A stretch of DNA of 64,000 bases from Anaeromyxobacter sp. Fw109-5 (GTDB lineage Bacteria > Myxococcota > Myxococcia > Myxococcales > Anaeromyxobacteraceae). A program made the translations under genes and the position numbers. Shown piece after piece: positions 1-10,521 of this stretch (position 1 is its first letter; each line of letters opens with the position of its first letter). Under the pieces are notes generated by a model. The model ran no database searches. It worked only from the letters and a program-made list of their open reading frames with translations, and was not told the origin of the DNA. The stretch lies in assembly GCF_000017505.1 (NCBI RefSeq), contig NC_009675.1:1364001-1428000 (forward strand), given 5' to 3'.

Positions 1-3000
1 CCGGGAGCACGTCCACGTTGCACTGGAGGGCGAGGTAGCCCGCGGTCGGGAAGAACGGCTGCAGCTCGCCGTCGCGGCTGCGCGTGCCCTCGGGGAAGAT
101 GAGCAGGTGGTAGCCGCGGCGCAGCGCCTCGGCGGCCGCCTTGAGGCTCGCCTTCAGGGACCCCTCCCGCTCCATCGGGATGAGGTTCGTGAAGTTCTCG
201 AAGTAGGCGCGCTTCACGCGCGTGTCGAAGAAGTAGTCGCGCGCGGCGAGCGCGGCGAGGCGGCGTCCCTCCTCGCCGAGCGCCACCTTCACGAGCCCCA
301 TGTCCAGGTGGCTCGCGTGGTTCGCGACGACGAGCACGTTCCGGTCGTGCGGGACGTTGGCGGCGCCGACCACCTTCGCGTCGTACAGCCCGTGGTACAG
401 CGCCCGCTGCCCCAGCCCGAGCAGCCGCCGCCCGAGCTTCGCGATCGTCGCGGGGACCGGGATCTCCTCGTCGCTTGCGGGCTGCGCGGCCGGCGCTCGC
501 TCCGGCTCCGGCGCGTGGCGGCGCGCCGCCGAGGCGACCACGCGCGCCAGCTCGCCGACGGTCTGCACGTCCTGCAGGTGCTCGGCCGTGGACGCCGGGA
601 CGCCGGTCTCCTCGAGGGCGGCGGCGAGCTCGGTGAGCATCAGGCTGTCGAAGCCGAGGTCCGTCGCCAGGCGCGACTCGTGGGTCACCTCCGACCGCGG
701 GCGGCGCGACACCTCGGCGAGGAGGTCGAGCAGCCAGCCGTCGCCCGCGCCGCGCTCCATCGCCGCCTCGCGCGCGCGCCGCCCCTTCTGCGCGGCGGCC
801 TCGAGCCGGAGCAGCTCCTCGCGCACGAGGCCGCGCTTCACCTTGCGCGTCGCGGTCTTCGGCAGCTCGGCGTCCACGACGTGCCAGACCTTGACGCGCT
901 TCGCGAAGGGGAGCGTCGCCGACACCGCCCGGACGTGCGCCTCGAGGCGGGCGCGCACCTCCTCGCGATCGTCCTCCCCGTACTCGGGCACGAGGATCAT
1001 GGCGACCTTCTCGCCGGTGCCGTCGGGGAGGCCCACGACGCAGAGCTCCTTCACGAGCTCCGGCTCGCGGTACGCCTCCTCGATCTCGTCGGGATAGACG
1101 TTCTTCCCGTTGGCGTCGATGATGACGTCCTTCTTGCGGCCGACGAGGGTGAGGTTCCCCTTCTCGTCCAGCTTCCCGAGGTCGCCGGTCCGGAGCCACC
1201 CGCCGTCGAGCACCTGCCCGGTCTGCTCCGGGTCCACCCCCGCGTTCGCGCCGCCGCGCCAGTAGCCGAGCATGACGTTGGGCCCGCGGGCGAGCACCTC
1301 GCCGACTCCGTCCGCGTCCGGCTCGGCGATGCGAAGCTCCACCCCAGGCAGGGCCGGGCCGACGCTCCCCTCCGGCGACTCCTCGTGCGGCTGCGACACC
1401 GCGAGCACGGGGGCCGCCTCGGTGAGGCCGTAGCCCTCGTAGAGATCGAAGCCCAGCTCGCGGAACGCCTTCTGGACCTCCGGATCGAGCGCGGAGCCGC
1501 CGGAGACGAGCAGGCGCAGCCGGCCGCCGAAGCGGCGGTGCACCGGCCAGAAGAGGAGCTTGCCGAGGTTCAGCCCCAGCTCGGAGTCGCGCAGCGCCGC
1601 GTTCCCCTTCATGAGCGCGCGGAACGCGCCCTCGACGACGCCGGGCTTCGCCGCCAGCTCCTGCGTGATGCGACGGTGGAGCAGCGACCAGAGCGCCGGC
1701 ACGCCGATCATCGCGGTGACGCGCCCGGAGGAGAGCGCCTCGGAGATGCGGTCCGAGGTGAGCTCGTCGAGGTACTCGATCTCCGCGCCGCGCGAGAGCG
1801 GCACGAGCAGCCCGCAGGTGAACTCGAACGTGTGGTGCAGCGGCAGCACCGACAGCATGCCGTCGCCGGGCCCGAGCTCGAACGTGCCGACGAGCTTCGC
1901 GACGAGGCTCGCGAAGTTCCGGTGCGAGAGCATGACGCCCTTGGGCGTGCCCGTCGTCCCGCTCGTGAAGATGAGCGAGGCGAGATCGTCCGGGCCGACC
2001 TTCGCGGCGGGGGCGCCCGCGGGCGCCGGTCCCCCCGCGAGGGCCTCGGCGAGCAGCGCCGCGCGCGCGCCCGGGACCGCGGCCGCCGCGAGCGCGGCGA
2101 GGCCCGGGCTGCGCTCCGCGGCGTCGTCGGAGAGGAGGGCCAGCCGCGCGCCGGCGGTGCGCCAGAGGTTCGCGAGCTCGCGCTCGGTGAGCTGCGGATC
2201 GACCGGCACCGCCGCCGCGCCGGCGCGGAGGATCCCGAAGTAGGCGACCGCCCACTCGGGCCGGTTCTCGCTCGCGAGCAGCACGCGATCGCCCCTGGCG
2301 ACCCCGGCCGCGCGCAGGAACGCGGCGACCGCGCCGGCGCCGCGGCGCAGCTCGCCGTAGGTGAGCCGCGACTTCGCGGCGCCTTGCATCCGGAGCGCGA
2401 CGCGGTCTTCCCAGCGCTCGCAGGCGGCGTCGAGGAGCTCGAGCAGATCGCGGTGGGCCTTCGGGGCGTGGACGCGCCTGTCGGACTCCTCCTCGAGTCC
2501 GGGGAACACCCACTCCTCCATGCCCTTCATGTGGACGTCGAGCCAGTACCGGCGCCAGTCGAGCGCCTCGGGGTCCCAGGGGATGCGCGCGCGGTCGGCG
2601 TCGCCGAGGCGCGCGTACAGCGCCCGGATGGCGGCGCAGCGGAACACGTACCGGTTGTCGCAGACGAACGGCAGGTAGAGCTCCCAGAGGTCCTTCGTCT
2701 GCTCGAGCCGGGCCTCGAGCTCGTCGAGGCTGTCGGAGAGCCCCTCGGCCAGGGCGGAGAGCCTCGGCGCGCCCCAGCGCGGCGAGGTCTCGCGCAGGAG
2801 CCGCTTCGCGCCGCGCGCGAGCGCGGAGAGGGCGGGGGTGCTCGCCGCCTCGTAGTGCGCGCGAGAGACGGAGTAGGGCTCGAGCCTGGAGAGGAGCCGG
2901 TTCCAGGTGCGGTTGCCCTCCTCTCGCTCGCGGAAGAAGCGACGCCGGTAGAGCGCGGTGAGCTCGACCGCCCGCCGCGCCCAGAGCGGGTTCACGTCGC

Positions 3001-4243
3001 CCGAGGCGAGGTGGTACACGCGGCCCGGGGGGCGCTCCGCGGCGGGGCGGGCCCGCACGGCGTCGCGCCGCTCCACGAGCTCGGCGGTCGCCGCGATCAT
3101 CGCCGCCGCCACGAGATCGACCGGCACGACGTCGAGGATCGCCTTCTCGGCCGCGGGGAAGCTGCGGTGCCCCTTGAGCGCCATGAAGGCGAGCGGTGCG
3201 CTCGTCGTGAAGCCCTCGTTCCAGCCGGGGAACGGGAAGCGCAGCGCGCTCTCCACGATCGACGGGCGGACGATCGACCAGACCACGTCGCTGCCGGCGA
3301 TGACCTGCTCGCCGAGCGACTTCGTGTACGTGTACGTGTTGGGCCAGCCCCAGTGGCGGGCGCGCGTCATCCCCGCCTCGACGAGCTGACCGGAGAGCCA
3401 CAGCCGCCGCTCGCGGCCGATGGCGAGCCGGAGCGCCTTCTCGTCGCCCGCGCGGCCCTCGGCGCGGAGCCGCTCGACCGCGCGATCCCGGAACTGGGAC
3501 TGGAGCACGCGATCGTCGGCGCGGGCCCGGAGCTCCTCGACGCGGCGGGTGGCGTCGGCGAGCTCGCTCTCGACGCCGAAGTCGGCCGCGTCGAGCGTGC
3601 CCGCCTTCGGGCGACCCTCCACGCCCTCGCGGCGCGGGAAGTAGCCGACCAGCTCCTCGTCCTCGTGCACGACGCCGTCGCGGTTGCCCGCGACGAAGCA
3701 GGTGGACACGTGCAGGAGCGCCGCGCCGGTGCAGCGGCAGAGCTCCACCGCGCCCCGCGGCCCGTGCACGTTCACCGCGAGCGCGAGCTCGAGCGAAGGG
3801 TCGAAGTCCACGAGGCCGGCGCTGTTGACGATCGCGTCGAGCCCTTCGAGGCGCGCGAGATCCGCCTCGGAGAGGCCGAGGAGCGGGTCCGTCACGTCGC
3901 CGGCGAGGGGGACGCACTTCTCGCGGAGGAACGCGTCGAACCCCGCGCCGTGACGTGCGCGGAGCGTGTCGAACGGCCGGCTCGGCGCCACCTTGTCGAA
4001 GAAGCGGGCCTCGGCGGTGCCGCCGGTGCCCGGACGGACCACCACGAACACCCGCCCGACGTCGGGGTAGCGGTCGAGCAGCATCGAGAGCGCGACCTTC
4101 CCGACGAAGCCGGTCGTGCCCGTGAGGAGGAGCTTGCGCCCCGCGAGCGCGCGGCCGACCTCGAGGGGAGGGGCGCCCGGCGAGGCGCGCCCGGGGGCGG
4201 GCGCGGGCGCGTGGCGGGCGGGGCTGTCGCGGCGCTCGGTCAT
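1..4243 (-). CDS. elbD: ElbD-like multidomain ether-lipid enzyme (partial, C-terminus off window)
   Basis: 1,414 codons are visible and the C-terminus lies beyond base 1. Domains in order: an NAD(P)-dependent thioester reductase of the fatty acyl-CoA reductase type (TGTTGFVG at residues 41-48, YTYTK further on), an AMP-forming acyl ligase ([12 protein letters not shown] near 764, YGLTEAAP), a carrier domain (LGFDSLML near 1198), and a PlsC-type acyltransferase (NHASHLD near 1307, FPEGTRS near 1385). This order matches, as I recall, ElbD of Myxococcus xanthus, described as a multifunctional enzyme of ether-lipid synthesis needed for fruiting. The likely role is to activate and reduce an acyl chain and place an acyl group on the glycerol backbone. 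The ATG overlaps the stop of the upstream LarA-like gene (ATGA), so it is the last visible gene of a four-gene operon. Domain calls are firm; the ElbD assignment is an inference from architecture. Confidence 0.85.
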   Translation of the reverse strand, partial: MTERRDSPARHAPAPAPGRASPGAPPLEVGRALAGRKLLLTGTTGFVGKVALSMLLDRYPDVGRVFVVVRPGTGGTAEARFFDKVAPSRPFDTLRARHGAGFDAFLREKCVPLAGDVTDPLLGLSEADLARLEGLDAIVNSAGLVDFDPSLELALAVNVHGPRGAVELCRCTGAALLHVSTCFVAGNRDGVVHEDEELVGYFPRREGVEGRPKAGTLDAADFGVESELADATRRVEELRARADDRVLQSQFRDRAVERLRAEGRAGDEKALRLAIGRERRLWLSGQLVEAGMTRARHWGWPNTYTYTKSLGEQVIAGSDVVWSIVRPSIVESALRFPFPGWNEGFTTSAPLAFMALKGHRSFPAAEKAILDVVPVDLVAAAMIAATAELVERRDAVRARPAAERPPGRVYHLASGDVNPLWARRAVELTALYRRRFFREREEGNRTWNRLLSRLEPYSVSRAHYEAASTPALSALARGAKRLLRETSPRWGAPRLSALAEGLSDSLDELEARLEQTKDLWELYLPFVCDNRYVFRCAAIRALYARLGDADRARIPWDPEALDWRRYWLDVHMKGMEEWVFPGLEEESDRRVHAPKAHRDLLELLDAACERWEDRVALRMQGAAKSRLTYGELRRGAGAVAAFLRAAGVARGDRVLLASENRPEWAVAYFGILRAGAAAVPVDPQLTERELANLWRTAGARLALLSDDAAERSPGLAALAAAAVPGARAALLAEALAGGPAPAGAPAAKVGPDDLASLIFTSGTTGTPKGVMLSHRNFASLVAKLVGTFELGPGDGMLSVLPLHHTFEFTCGLLVPLSRGAEIEYLDELTSDRISEALSSGRVTAMIGVPALWSLLHRRITQELAAKPGVVEGAFRALMKGNAALRDSELGLNLGKLLFWPVHRRFGGRLRLLVSGGSALDPEVQKAFRELGFDLYEGYGLTEAAPVLAVSQPHEESPEGSVGPALPGVELRIAEPDADGVGEVLARGPNVMLGYWRGGANAGVDPEQTGQVLDGGWLRTGDLGKLDEKGNLTLVGRKKDVIIDANGKNVYPDEIEEAYREPELVKELCVVGLPDGTGEKVAMILVPEYGEDDREEVRARLEAHVRAVSATLPFAKRVKVWHVVDAELPKTATRKVKRGLVREELLRLEAAAQKGRRAREAAMERGAGDGWLLDLLAEVSRRPRSEVTHESRLATDLGFDSLMLTELAAALEETGVPASTAEHLQDVQTVGELARVVASAARRHAPEPERAPAAQPASDEEIPVPATIAKLGRRLLGLGQRALYHGLYDAKVVGAANVPHDRNVLVVANHASHLDMGLVKVALGEEGRRLAALAARDYFFDTRVKRAYFENFTNLIPMEREGSLKASLKAAAEALRRGYHLLIFPEGTRSRDGELQPFFPTAGYLALQCNVDVLP

Positions 4244-5853
4244 CCGAGGTTCTGCGTCATGACGATGGGCGGGTGGTGGAGCAGCGCGATCTGCGCGCTG
4301 CGGCCGTGGATGGCGCGGGCCATGTCGATCGCCTCGGAGAGCGACTCCGCGTGATCCCAGCCCATCATCCGCGGGACGTGCGCGTTGTCCGCGCCGGCGG
4401 CGATCACCTTGCCGACGTGCTGGCGGCCGTTCTCGCCCCAGTACCACATGAAGAACGGGTGCGCGCCGTGGTACGCGTGGCCGGTCCGGTACATGTGCAC
4501 GTACGTCGGGTTCTCGGCGAGCTCGCGCTCGTAGCGGGCCTCGAGCACCTGCGCGTCACGGGTCTCCGGCAGCAGCCGATGGAAGAACTCGATGTAGCTC
4601 GGGTGGTGCTCGGGATCGAACACGTCGGAGCACGGGTGCGTCACGATGAGCGTGCCGCCCTTCTTCACGAGCGGCTTGCCCCGGTAGAAGTTGAAGAAGT
4701 ACCCGCAGGCCATCACCTGGACGAGCAGCGGGTTCAGGATGGAGTTCACGTTGTACGGCGAGACGTACGGGATCCCGTAGATGAGCACGTCGGCCTGGAA
4801 GTCCACGTCGACCGCGTACTGGGCCCAGCTCTTCTCGAGGATCTTCGCGTGCGTGGGCTCGGTCCTCCCCGCGTGCACCGCGATGACGTCGTACGGCGCC
4901 GGCACCGCCTGGAAGAGCTTGCGCTTCGCGACGGGCGGCAGCCGCTTGAGGGCCGCGCGCATCCCCGCGAGCTTGAGCCGATCGAGCTCGGTGTAGTCCT
5001 CCTCCCGCTTCATGAGGAACTCGAGCGGCCCGTCGAACATCCGGTTGTTGATGGTCGTCTCGATGTGGAAGACGTTCAGGTTCGCGTCGACGTAGCGGCC
5101 GATCCGGTCCACCGAGCGGTGCATCTCCGACCGCTCGGGATCCATGTACGAGTGGCTCTTGCGGATGTGGTGCGGCGTGTGGTGCGCCTTCACCCCCTCG
5201 TAGTTCGTGAGCCCGGTCGAGACCGACTTGTGGCCGCCGTCCATGGGGACGAGGTTCAGGTTCACGTAGATGAGGAGATCGGACTCCGCGGCGCGGCGGT
5301 TCACGATGACCTTCTCGCCGTGGGCGGTGGTGCCGAGGACCACGCAGCCCTCCGGGTCCTCCGCGTCGTGGTTGTAGTAGCGGTCGGGGTAGTAGGCGTC
5401 GAAGATGCGATCGCCCACCATGCGCCGCATCTCGTCCTCCGTCATGCGGCGGTGGAGCGCGATGGCGATGACGAGGTGCACGTCGTCGACGCCCGACTCC
5501 TCGAGCAGGGGCAGGATGACCTCGAGCACCTGCTGGCGCACGTCCGGCGTCCGCATGGGGGGCAGCGGCAGCGAGATGTCGTCGATGGCGACGGTGACGC
5601 GCATGCCGGGCTTCAGGAGGGCGTGGAGCGGGTCGCAGCCCTCCGGACGGTTGATGGCGCTGCGGATCGCCGCCTTCACGTTGGGCAGCCCCTCGAGCGG
5701 AGGCTTGGGATAGATGACGCGCGTGCCGACGGGGAGGTCCTCGAGCAGCAGGTCCTCCCCCGAGAAGAGCACCCGCGGCGGCGAGTCCGCGTCGATGGTG
5801 ACGATCTGCTCGGTGGTCTCGTAGAAGCGCGCGAGGCTCTTCGGGTCACGCAT
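4240..5853 (-). CDS. LarA-like (DUF2088) protein of the ether-lipid cluster
   Basis: 537 residues, longer than lactate racemase LarA (about 425). Family signs are an early [10 protein letters not shown] segment, matching the His-containing loop of LarA, and GGHKSVSTG, matching the loop that carries the lysine used to bind the nickel-pincer cofactor. The His normally found just before that lysine loop is not in the usual place, so racemase activity and nickel-cofactor use are doubtful. The ATG start at 5853 has GGAG eight bases upstream; a GTG at 5859 would instead overlap the HAD stop as GTGA. The gene sits between the HAD phosphatase and the ElbD-like gene with overlapping ends. Its substrate is unknown. 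A hydroxy-acid or glycerol-derived intermediate of ether-lipid synthesis would fit the context, but that is speculation. Confidence 0.8.
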   Translation of the reverse strand: MRDPKSLARFYETTEQIVTIDADSPPRVLFSGEDLLLEDLPVGTRVIYPKPPLEGLPNVKAAIRSAINRPEGCDPLHALLKPGMRVTVAIDDISLPLPPMRTPDVRQQVLEVILPLLEESGVDDVHLVIAIALHRRMTEDEMRRMVGDRIFDAYYPDRYYNHDAEDPEGCVVLGTTAHGEKVIVNRRAAESDLLIYVNLNLVPMDGGHKSVSTGLTNYEGVKAHHTPHHIRKSHSYMDPERSEMHRSVDRIGRYVDANLNVFHIETTINNRMFDGPLEFLMKREEDYTELDRLKLAGMRAALKRLPPVAKRKLFQAVPAPYDVIAVHAGRTEPTHAKILEKSWAQYAVDVDFQADVLIYGIPYVSPYNVNSILNPLLVQVMACGYFFNFYRGKPLVKKGGTLIVTHPCSDVFDPEHHPSYIEFFHRLLPETRDAQVLEARYERELAENPTYVHMYRTGHAYHGAHPFFMWYWGENGRQHVGKVIAAGADNAHVPRMMGWDHAESLSEAIDMARAIHGRSAQIALLHHPPIVMTQNLG

Positions 5854-5855
5854 GC

Positions 5856-6533
5856 TCACGTCTCCGTGGTCCTGAGGACGGGCCACTCGTACGCCCGGGC
5901 CACGCGGGCGAGCCGCGCGTCCGGGTTCACCGCGGCCGGATGGCCCACCACCGCGAGCATGGGGTAGTCGGAGAACGAGTCCGAGTAGGCGAAGCTCTTC
6001 TCGAGCGCGAGCCCCTCGCGCACGCAGTAGTCGCGGATCGCCAGCGCCTTGTGCGCCCCCTCGATGATGGGGGGGATCACCCGGCCCGTCGCGACGCCCT
6101 GCACGAAGCGCATGCGGTTCGCGATGAGGTCGTCGGCGCCGAGGTGCTCGGCCAGCCGCCGCACCGTGAAGTCGAGCGCGCCAGTCACCAGCACGACGCG
6201 GCACCCGGCGCGGCGGGTCTCGTCGACGAGGCGCGGCGTGCCCGGGTAGATGGCCGGCCTCAGCACGTCCTCGAAGAGCTCCTCCGCGAGGGTCTCGAGG
6301 CGGTCCTCGCTCTGTCCGGTGTAGTACCGGTAGAAGAGCTCGTTGAAGACCTTCCGGTTGACCTTGTCCGCGGCGGCGAAGAGCGGGACCGACAGCACCG
6401 TGCGCGCGGTCTGAAAGGCCGTGCCGAGGATCGACCCCTGGTTCATCGCGTAGAACGCGAACGCGTGCACGATGTTCGTGCGCACGAGCGTTCCGTCCAC
6501 GTCGAAGAACGCGGCCCGCCCCGGTTCCGCCAT
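5856..6533 (-). CDS. HAD-IB family phosphatase
   Basis: 225 residues. It has the haloacid dehalogenase motifs in order: FDVDGTLV near residue 10 (nucleophile Asp and acid-base Asp), VLVTGAL (motif II threonine), a lysine in the HKALAI segment (motif III), and [10 protein letters not shown] (motif IV acidic residues). The length and the SerB-like C1 cap fit HAD subfamily IB, which includes phosphoserine phosphatase-like enzymes and enzymes acting on phosphorylated lipid head groups. The stop at 5856 lies a few bases from the start of the LarA-like gene, so translation is probably coupled. In this operon it may remove phosphate from a lipid precursor; the substrate cannot be read from sequence. 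Confidence 0.85.
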   Translation of the reverse strand: MAEPGRAAFFDVDGTLVRTNIVHAFAFYAMNQGSILGTAFQTARTVLSVPLFAAADKVNRKVFNELFYRYYTGQSEDRLETLAEELFEDVLRPAIYPGTPRLVDETRRAGCRVVLVTGALDFTVRRLAEHLGADDLIANRMRFVQGVATGRVIPPIIEGAHKALAIRDYCVREGLALEKSFAYSDSFSDYPMLAVVGHPAAVNPDARLARVARAYEWPVLRTTET

Positions 6534-6621
6534 AGGTCCCGCCTCTGTAGACCGCCACGGTGCGCCTTGGCAAGGCCGACGAGGGGTGGACCGATCGTTC
6601 CCCCGCGTCGCGGGTCTCCCC

Positions 6622-7593
6622 TCAGAGCCAGCCGCGCGCGCGATACCAGGCGACGGCGCGCGCGATCGACTCGGCGAGCGGCGTGGGCGCCTCGAAGCCG
6701 AGCCGCTCGCGCGCCTTGCCGGGATCGCACACCCACCCCGGCGCGAGCACCTGCGCCGCGAGCTTGCGGTTGAGCGGGAGGCGGCGCCCCGTGAGGTGGG
6801 TGACGAGCTCCGCGACGGCGGCGGCGCCACGGACGGCGAGCGGCGGCAAGTGCACCGCCCGGACCCGCGCGCCGAGCGCGCGGGCGGCCTCCAGCTGGAT
6901 CGAGAGCGCGTCGGTGGTCTCCGGCGAGGCGAGGAAGAAGGCCTGGCCCACCGCCTCGGGTCGCTGCGCGAGCGCGACGAGCCCGCGCGCGCAGTCGTCC
7001 ACGTCGATCCAGGAGAGCGGGCGTGGAGCGCCGCGGAACCCGATCGCCACGCCGGCGCGCGCGAGCCGGAAGAAGAACAGGTTCTCGCGGTCGCCCGGGC
7101 CCATGATGCGCGGCGGTCGCGCGACGCTCACGGGGAGTCGATCGGCGAACGAGAAGGCGATCCGCTCCGCCTCCGCCTTCGACGCGCCGTACGGCTCGAT
7201 CGGCTCGAGCGGCTCGTCCTCCCGGCGCGGCGTCCGCGACGGGCCGGCCGCGGCGATCGAGCCAGCGAGCACGAACCGGCCGAGGCCGGGGGCCTCGGCG
7301 AGGCAAGCGTCGAGGGCGAGGCGGGTCGAGCCGGCATTCACTCGCAGGAACTCGGCCGGGTCGGTCGCGCGCCGGACGCCCGCCAGGTGGAACACGACCG
7401 CGCAACCTCGCACCGCCGCGCGGAGCGAGGCGGCGCTGGTCACGTCGCCGGAGACCACGTCGACGTGGGGCAGCGCCTCGAGCGCGGGCGCGGGGCCGCG
7501 GACCAGCGCCCGCACGCGGTCGCCGCGCGCGGACAGGTGGCGCACCAGCGCGGTCCCGAGGAACCCTGCCGCTCCGGTGACGAGGGCGCGCAT
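6622..7593 (-). CDS. NAD-dependent epimerase/dehydratase (extended SDR)
   Basis: 323 residues starting at MRALVTGAAGFLG; an in-frame ATG six codons upstream at 7611 would add a short non-conserved leader. The N-terminal TGAAGFLG is the Rossmann NAD(P)-binding motif of extended short-chain dehydrogenases. YGASK near residue 162 gives the catalytic Tyr and Lys. The later segments resemble 3-beta-hydroxysteroid dehydrogenase-like and OleD-like reductases. It is the first gene of the minus-strand operon leading to the ElbD-like enzyme, so a keto-reduction during ether-lipid synthesis is plausible. About 90 bp separate it from the HAD gene, so an internal promoter cannot be excluded. Confidence 0.85.
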   Translation of the reverse strand: MRALVTGAAGFLGTALVRHLSARGDRVRALVRGPAPALEALPHVDVVSGDVTSAASLRAAVRGCAVVFHLAGVRRATDPAEFLRVNAGSTRLALDACLAEAPGLGRFVLAGSIAAAGPSRTPRREDEPLEPIEPYGASKAEAERIAFSFADRLPVSVARPPRIMGPGDRENLFFFRLARAGVAIGFRGAPRPLSWIDVDDCARGLVALAQRPEAVGQAFFLASPETTDALSIQLEAARALGARVRAVHLPPLAVRGAAAVAELVTHLTGRRLPLNRKLAAQVLAPGWVCDPGKARERLGFEAPTPLAESIARAVAWYRARGWL

Positions 7594-7784
7594 GGCGGCG
7601 GACGGAAGCATGCAGGCAGGCCTCCGTCAACCCCTCCCACCGCAGGGCGCCCCCGGCGCGTGCGACCGTGCGGTGGGATCCCTTGTCCCTCTCGCATGGG
7701 AGTCCTTACCGTTTTTTACGAGGACGGGCCGGGTAGGCCCGTAGGGACGGGCCGGACGGCCCGGGGACCGAAGGGGGGAACGGG

Positions 7785-8189
7785 ATGCGGATGGCGAAGG
7801 CACTGATGGTGGCGGCGACGCTGCTCGGCTTCGGCGCGGCGAGCGCGGACGAGGTCGTGGCCGTCGAGCGGGAGCACCGCAGCACCGCGGGCATCATCCT
7901 GAAGGACACGGTGGCCGGCGGGCTCGTCGGCTCGGCCGTCGCGGGCGGCGTGATCCTCTACAACATGGGGATCGACGGGAACGACGACTACAACTGGGAG
8001 CGGACGCTGGCGTGGGGCGCGGTCGCCGGCCTCGGCGCGGGCCTCCTGTTCGGCGTGATCGACGCCGCCTCGGGGCCGGACCACTACGCGGCCGCGCGCG
8101 CGCCGGTGCGCGACGGCTACTCGCTCACGATGAACCGGAAGGATCAGAGCAACAAGACGATGATGCCGCTCCTGTCGCGCCGGTTCTAG
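7785..8189 (+). CDS. Small secreted or envelope protein, unknown function
   Basis: 134 residues. The N-terminus (MRMAKALMVAATLLGFGAAS) is a clear signal peptide with cleavage likely after the Ala-Ser-Ala at residues 20-22. The mature part has two hydrophobic Gly-rich stretches with Gly-x3-Gly spacing (GGLVGSAVAGG near 44-54 and GLGAGLLFG near 83-91) that could be membrane helices packing against each other. The tail is polar and basic. A good ribosome site (AGGGGGG) lies about six bases before the ATG. It is divergent from the ether-lipid operon and ends just before a strong hairpin terminator, so it is a single-gene unit. I do not recognise the family. Confidence 0.75.
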   Translation: MRMAKALMVAATLLGFGAASADEVVAVEREHRSTAGIILKDTVAGGLVGSAVAGGVILYNMGIDGNDDYNWERTLAWGAVAGLGAGLLFGVIDAASGPDHYAAARAPVRDGYSLTMNRKDQSNKTMMPLLSRRF

Positions 8190-8207
8190 CGGCGGCGCGG
8201 GCGGCGG

Positions 8208-8245
8208 AAAGGGCGGGGTCGGCCAGGTGCCGGCTCCGCCCTTTT
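8208..8245 (+). terminator. Intrinsic terminator
   Basis: A 13-bp stem (with two G-U wobbles) is formed by GGGCGGGGTCGGC and GCCGGCTCCGCCC around a short loop, flanked by AAA on the left and CTTTT on the right. It lies 18 bases after the stop of the small envelope protein. The arm and T-run end only about 16 bases before the start codon of the oxidoreductase downstream. Confidence 0.75.
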
Positions 8246-8261
8246 GCTATCTTCCCCCTCG

Positions 8262-10262
8262 ATGACCGCGCTGCGCTCCGTCTGCCCCTTCGACTGTCCC
8301 GACGCCTGCGGCCTGCTCGTGGAGGTCGAGGATGGCCGGGCGGTGAAGGTGCGCGGGGACCCCGAGCACCCGTACAGCCAGGGCACCCTCTGCCCGAAGA
8401 TGAACGCCTACGAGCGGAGCGTGGGATCGCCCGACCGGCTGCTCCACCCGCTCGTGCGGACCGGCGCGAAGGGGGCGGGCGCGTGGCGGCGCGCGAGCTG
8501 GGAGGAGGCGATCGCGCTCGTCGCCGACCGCTGGAGGCGGATCGTCCGCGAGGACGGGGCCGAGGCGATCCTGCCGTACTCGTACGCGGGGACGATGGGC
8601 GTGGTGCAGCGCAACGCGGGCCACGCCTTCTTCCACCGGCTCGGCGCGTCGCGGCTGGACCGGACGATCTGCTCACCGGCGAAGGGCGCGGGGTGGAGCC
8701 AGGTGATGGGGGCCACGCCGGGGCCGGATCCCGACGAGGCGCTCGACTCCGATCTCGTCGTCCTGTGGGGCATCCACGCCGTCGCGACCAACCTGCACTT
8801 CGTCCAGCGCGTGAAGGAGGCGCGGCGGCGAGGAGCGAAGGTGCTGCTCCTCGAGGTCTGGCCCAACGAGACGGCCGCGGTCGCGGACCGGACGATCCTG
8901 GTCCGGCCGGGGAGCGATGGCGCGCTCGCGCTCGGGCTCGTGCACGTGCTCGCGCGCGACGGGCTCGCCGACGAGGCGTTCCTCGCGGCCGAGACGATCG
9001 GGTGGCCGGAGCTGCGGGCGCGGGCGCTCGCCGAGTATCCGCCCGAGGTGGTGAGCCGGCTGACCGGCGTCGCGCCCGCCGACATCGAGGACCTCGCCCG
9101 CACGCTCGCGCGGGCGCGCGCCCCCTTCCTCCGGCTCGGCAGCGGGATGTCCCGCTACGCCAACGGCGCCATGACGGTCCGCTGCATCGTCGCGCTGGCG
9201 GCGGCGCTGGGCGCGTTCGGCAGGAAGGGCGGGGGCTGCTTCTGCGACGCGAGCTCCGCCCAGGCGTTCGACCTCTCCCCCATCACGCGCGAGGACCTGC
9301 AGCCCCGGCCGGCGCGCCTCGTGAACATGAACCAGCTCGGCCGCGCGCTGGCCGAGCTGCGGGATCCGCCCCTCCGCTCCATGATGGTCTACGCGGCGAA
9401 CCCCGCGGCGGTGGCGCCGGACCAGAACGCGGTGCTCGCCGGCCTCGCCCGGGAGGACCTCTTCCTCGTGGTTCACGAGCGGTTCATGACCGACACCGCG
9501 CGTCTGGCGGACGTCGTGCTGCCCGCGACCTACTCGCTCGAGCACGCCGACCTGTACCGCTCCTACGGGCAGTACTGCGTGCAGCGGGTCCGGCCGGTGG
9601 TGCCGCCGCCCGGCGAGGCGAAGCCGAACTGGGAGGTGTTCCGCCTGCTCGCGGCGGCGATGGGCTTCGAGGAGCCGGTCTTCCGCCTGACCGAGGACGC
9701 GCTCATCGACGCCGTGGTCGAGCGGCTCGCGCCGGGGTGGCGCGACGGGGTGGAGCTGGGGCGGCTCTCCGCGGGGGAAGCGGTGAGGCTCCGGCCGCCC
9801 GCAGGTCCGCGCTGGCGCACGCGCTCGGGGAAGATCGAGCTCAGGAACGACGCCCTCGCCGAGCCGCTGCCGCGCCACCTGCCCACGCACGCGGAGCGCG
9901 GACCGCCGCTGCGGCTCGTGACCGCGCCCGCGCTCCACACGCTCAACTCCACCTTCATGGAGCGGCCGGAGCTCAGGGAGCGGAACGGGGGCATGTGCCT
10001 CCGCCTGTCTCCCGCCGAGGCGACGGCGCGCGGCCTCGCCGACGGCGCGCGCGTGGTCGCCTGGAACGAGCTCGGCGAGGCGACGTTCGCGCTGCGCGTG
10101 ACGCCGGGCTTGCCGGACGGGGTCGCGGTCGCCGAGGGCGTCTGGTGGCTCGCGCACGCGCCGGGTGCGCGCAACGTGAACGCGCTCACCGCGCAGCGGC
10201 TCACCGACTCGGCGGGCGGATCGACGTTCTACGACAACCGGATCGACGTCCGGCCGGAGTAG
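8262..10262 (+). CDS. Molybdopterin-dependent oxidoreductase with N-terminal 4Fe-4S site
   Basis: 666 residues. Residues 8-16 (CPFDCPDAC) and a fourth Cys in GTLCPK near 46 form the CxxxCxxxC...C iron-sulfur site of the DMSO reductase family. Further on are the molybdopterin-binding blocks (LVVLWG; LRLGSGMSRYANG; the C-terminal dinucleotide-binding domain with NSTFMERPELRERNG). There is no twin-arginine signal, so it should be cytoplasmic. No membrane-anchor or ferredoxin subunit gene is adjacent, so the electron partner is unknown. The family includes formate dehydrogenases and polysulfide, thiosulfate or other oxyanion reductases; I cannot say which. Start choice: this ATG keeps the Cys motif N-terminal. 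There is no clear Shine-Dalgarno because a terminator hairpin lies directly upstream. Confidence 0.85.
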   Translation: MTALRSVCPFDCPDACGLLVEVEDGRAVKVRGDPEHPYSQGTLCPKMNAYERSVGSPDRLLHPLVRTGAKGAGAWRRASWEEAIALVADRWRRIVREDGAEAILPYSYAGTMGVVQRNAGHAFFHRLGASRLDRTICSPAKGAGWSQVMGATPGPDPDEALDSDLVVLWGIHAVATNLHFVQRVKEARRRGAKVLLLEVWPNETAAVADRTILVRPGSDGALALGLVHVLARDGLADEAFLAAETIGWPELRARALAEYPPEVVSRLTGVAPADIEDLARTLARARAPFLRLGSGMSRYANGAMTVRCIVALAAALGAFGRKGGGCFCDASSAQAFDLSPITREDLQPRPARLVNMNQLGRALAELRDPPLRSMMVYAANPAAVAPDQNAVLAGLAREDLFLVVHERFMTDTARLADVVLPATYSLEHADLYRSYGQYCVQRVRPVVPPPGEAKPNWEVFRLLAAAMGFEEPVFRLTEDALIDAVVERLAPGWRDGVELGRLSAGEAVRLRPPAGPRWRTRSGKIELRNDALAEPLPRHLPTHAERGPPLRLVTAPALHTLNSTFMERPELRERNGGMCLRLSPAEATARGLADGARVVAWNELGEATFALRVTPGLPDGVAVAEGVWWLAHAPGARNVNALTAQRLTDSAGGSTFYDNRIDVRPE

Positions 10263-10376
10263 AGCGGCCCGGACGTCCCCCGGAATCCGGCGCGTGCCGC
10301 ACCCGTTCGACGCGGGTGTGTGCCCTGATCCCCGTCAGCCGTCCACCCCTCTGCGGTTTTTTACCGCGCCCATCGC

Positions 10377-10400
10377 CCCACGCGGGACTGAGTGGGTTTT
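10377..10400 (+). terminator. Possible weak terminator
   Basis: CCCAC and GTGGG can pair over a 10-base loop and are followed directly by TTTT. The site lies 115 bases after the oxidoreductase stop and 120 bases before ccoN. The stem is short, so this is only a candidate boundary between the two transcription units. Confidence 0.3.
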
Positions 10401-10521
10401 CCAGAGGTTCTCGGTGGTTGCGCTGCCGAGGCCCCGCCCGAGGGGGGGCTGAACGAGCCACTACACTGCGCGGCGCTGGTCCTGTATTCTTGCGCGCGAT
10501 CAACCCACAGGGGACGTGCAA

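Noticed and set aside
107-4354. A 1,415-codon plus-strand frame opposite the ElbD-like gene
   Set aside because: It is an antisense shadow made by high GC in third positions. The minus strand has clear enzyme motifs throughout.
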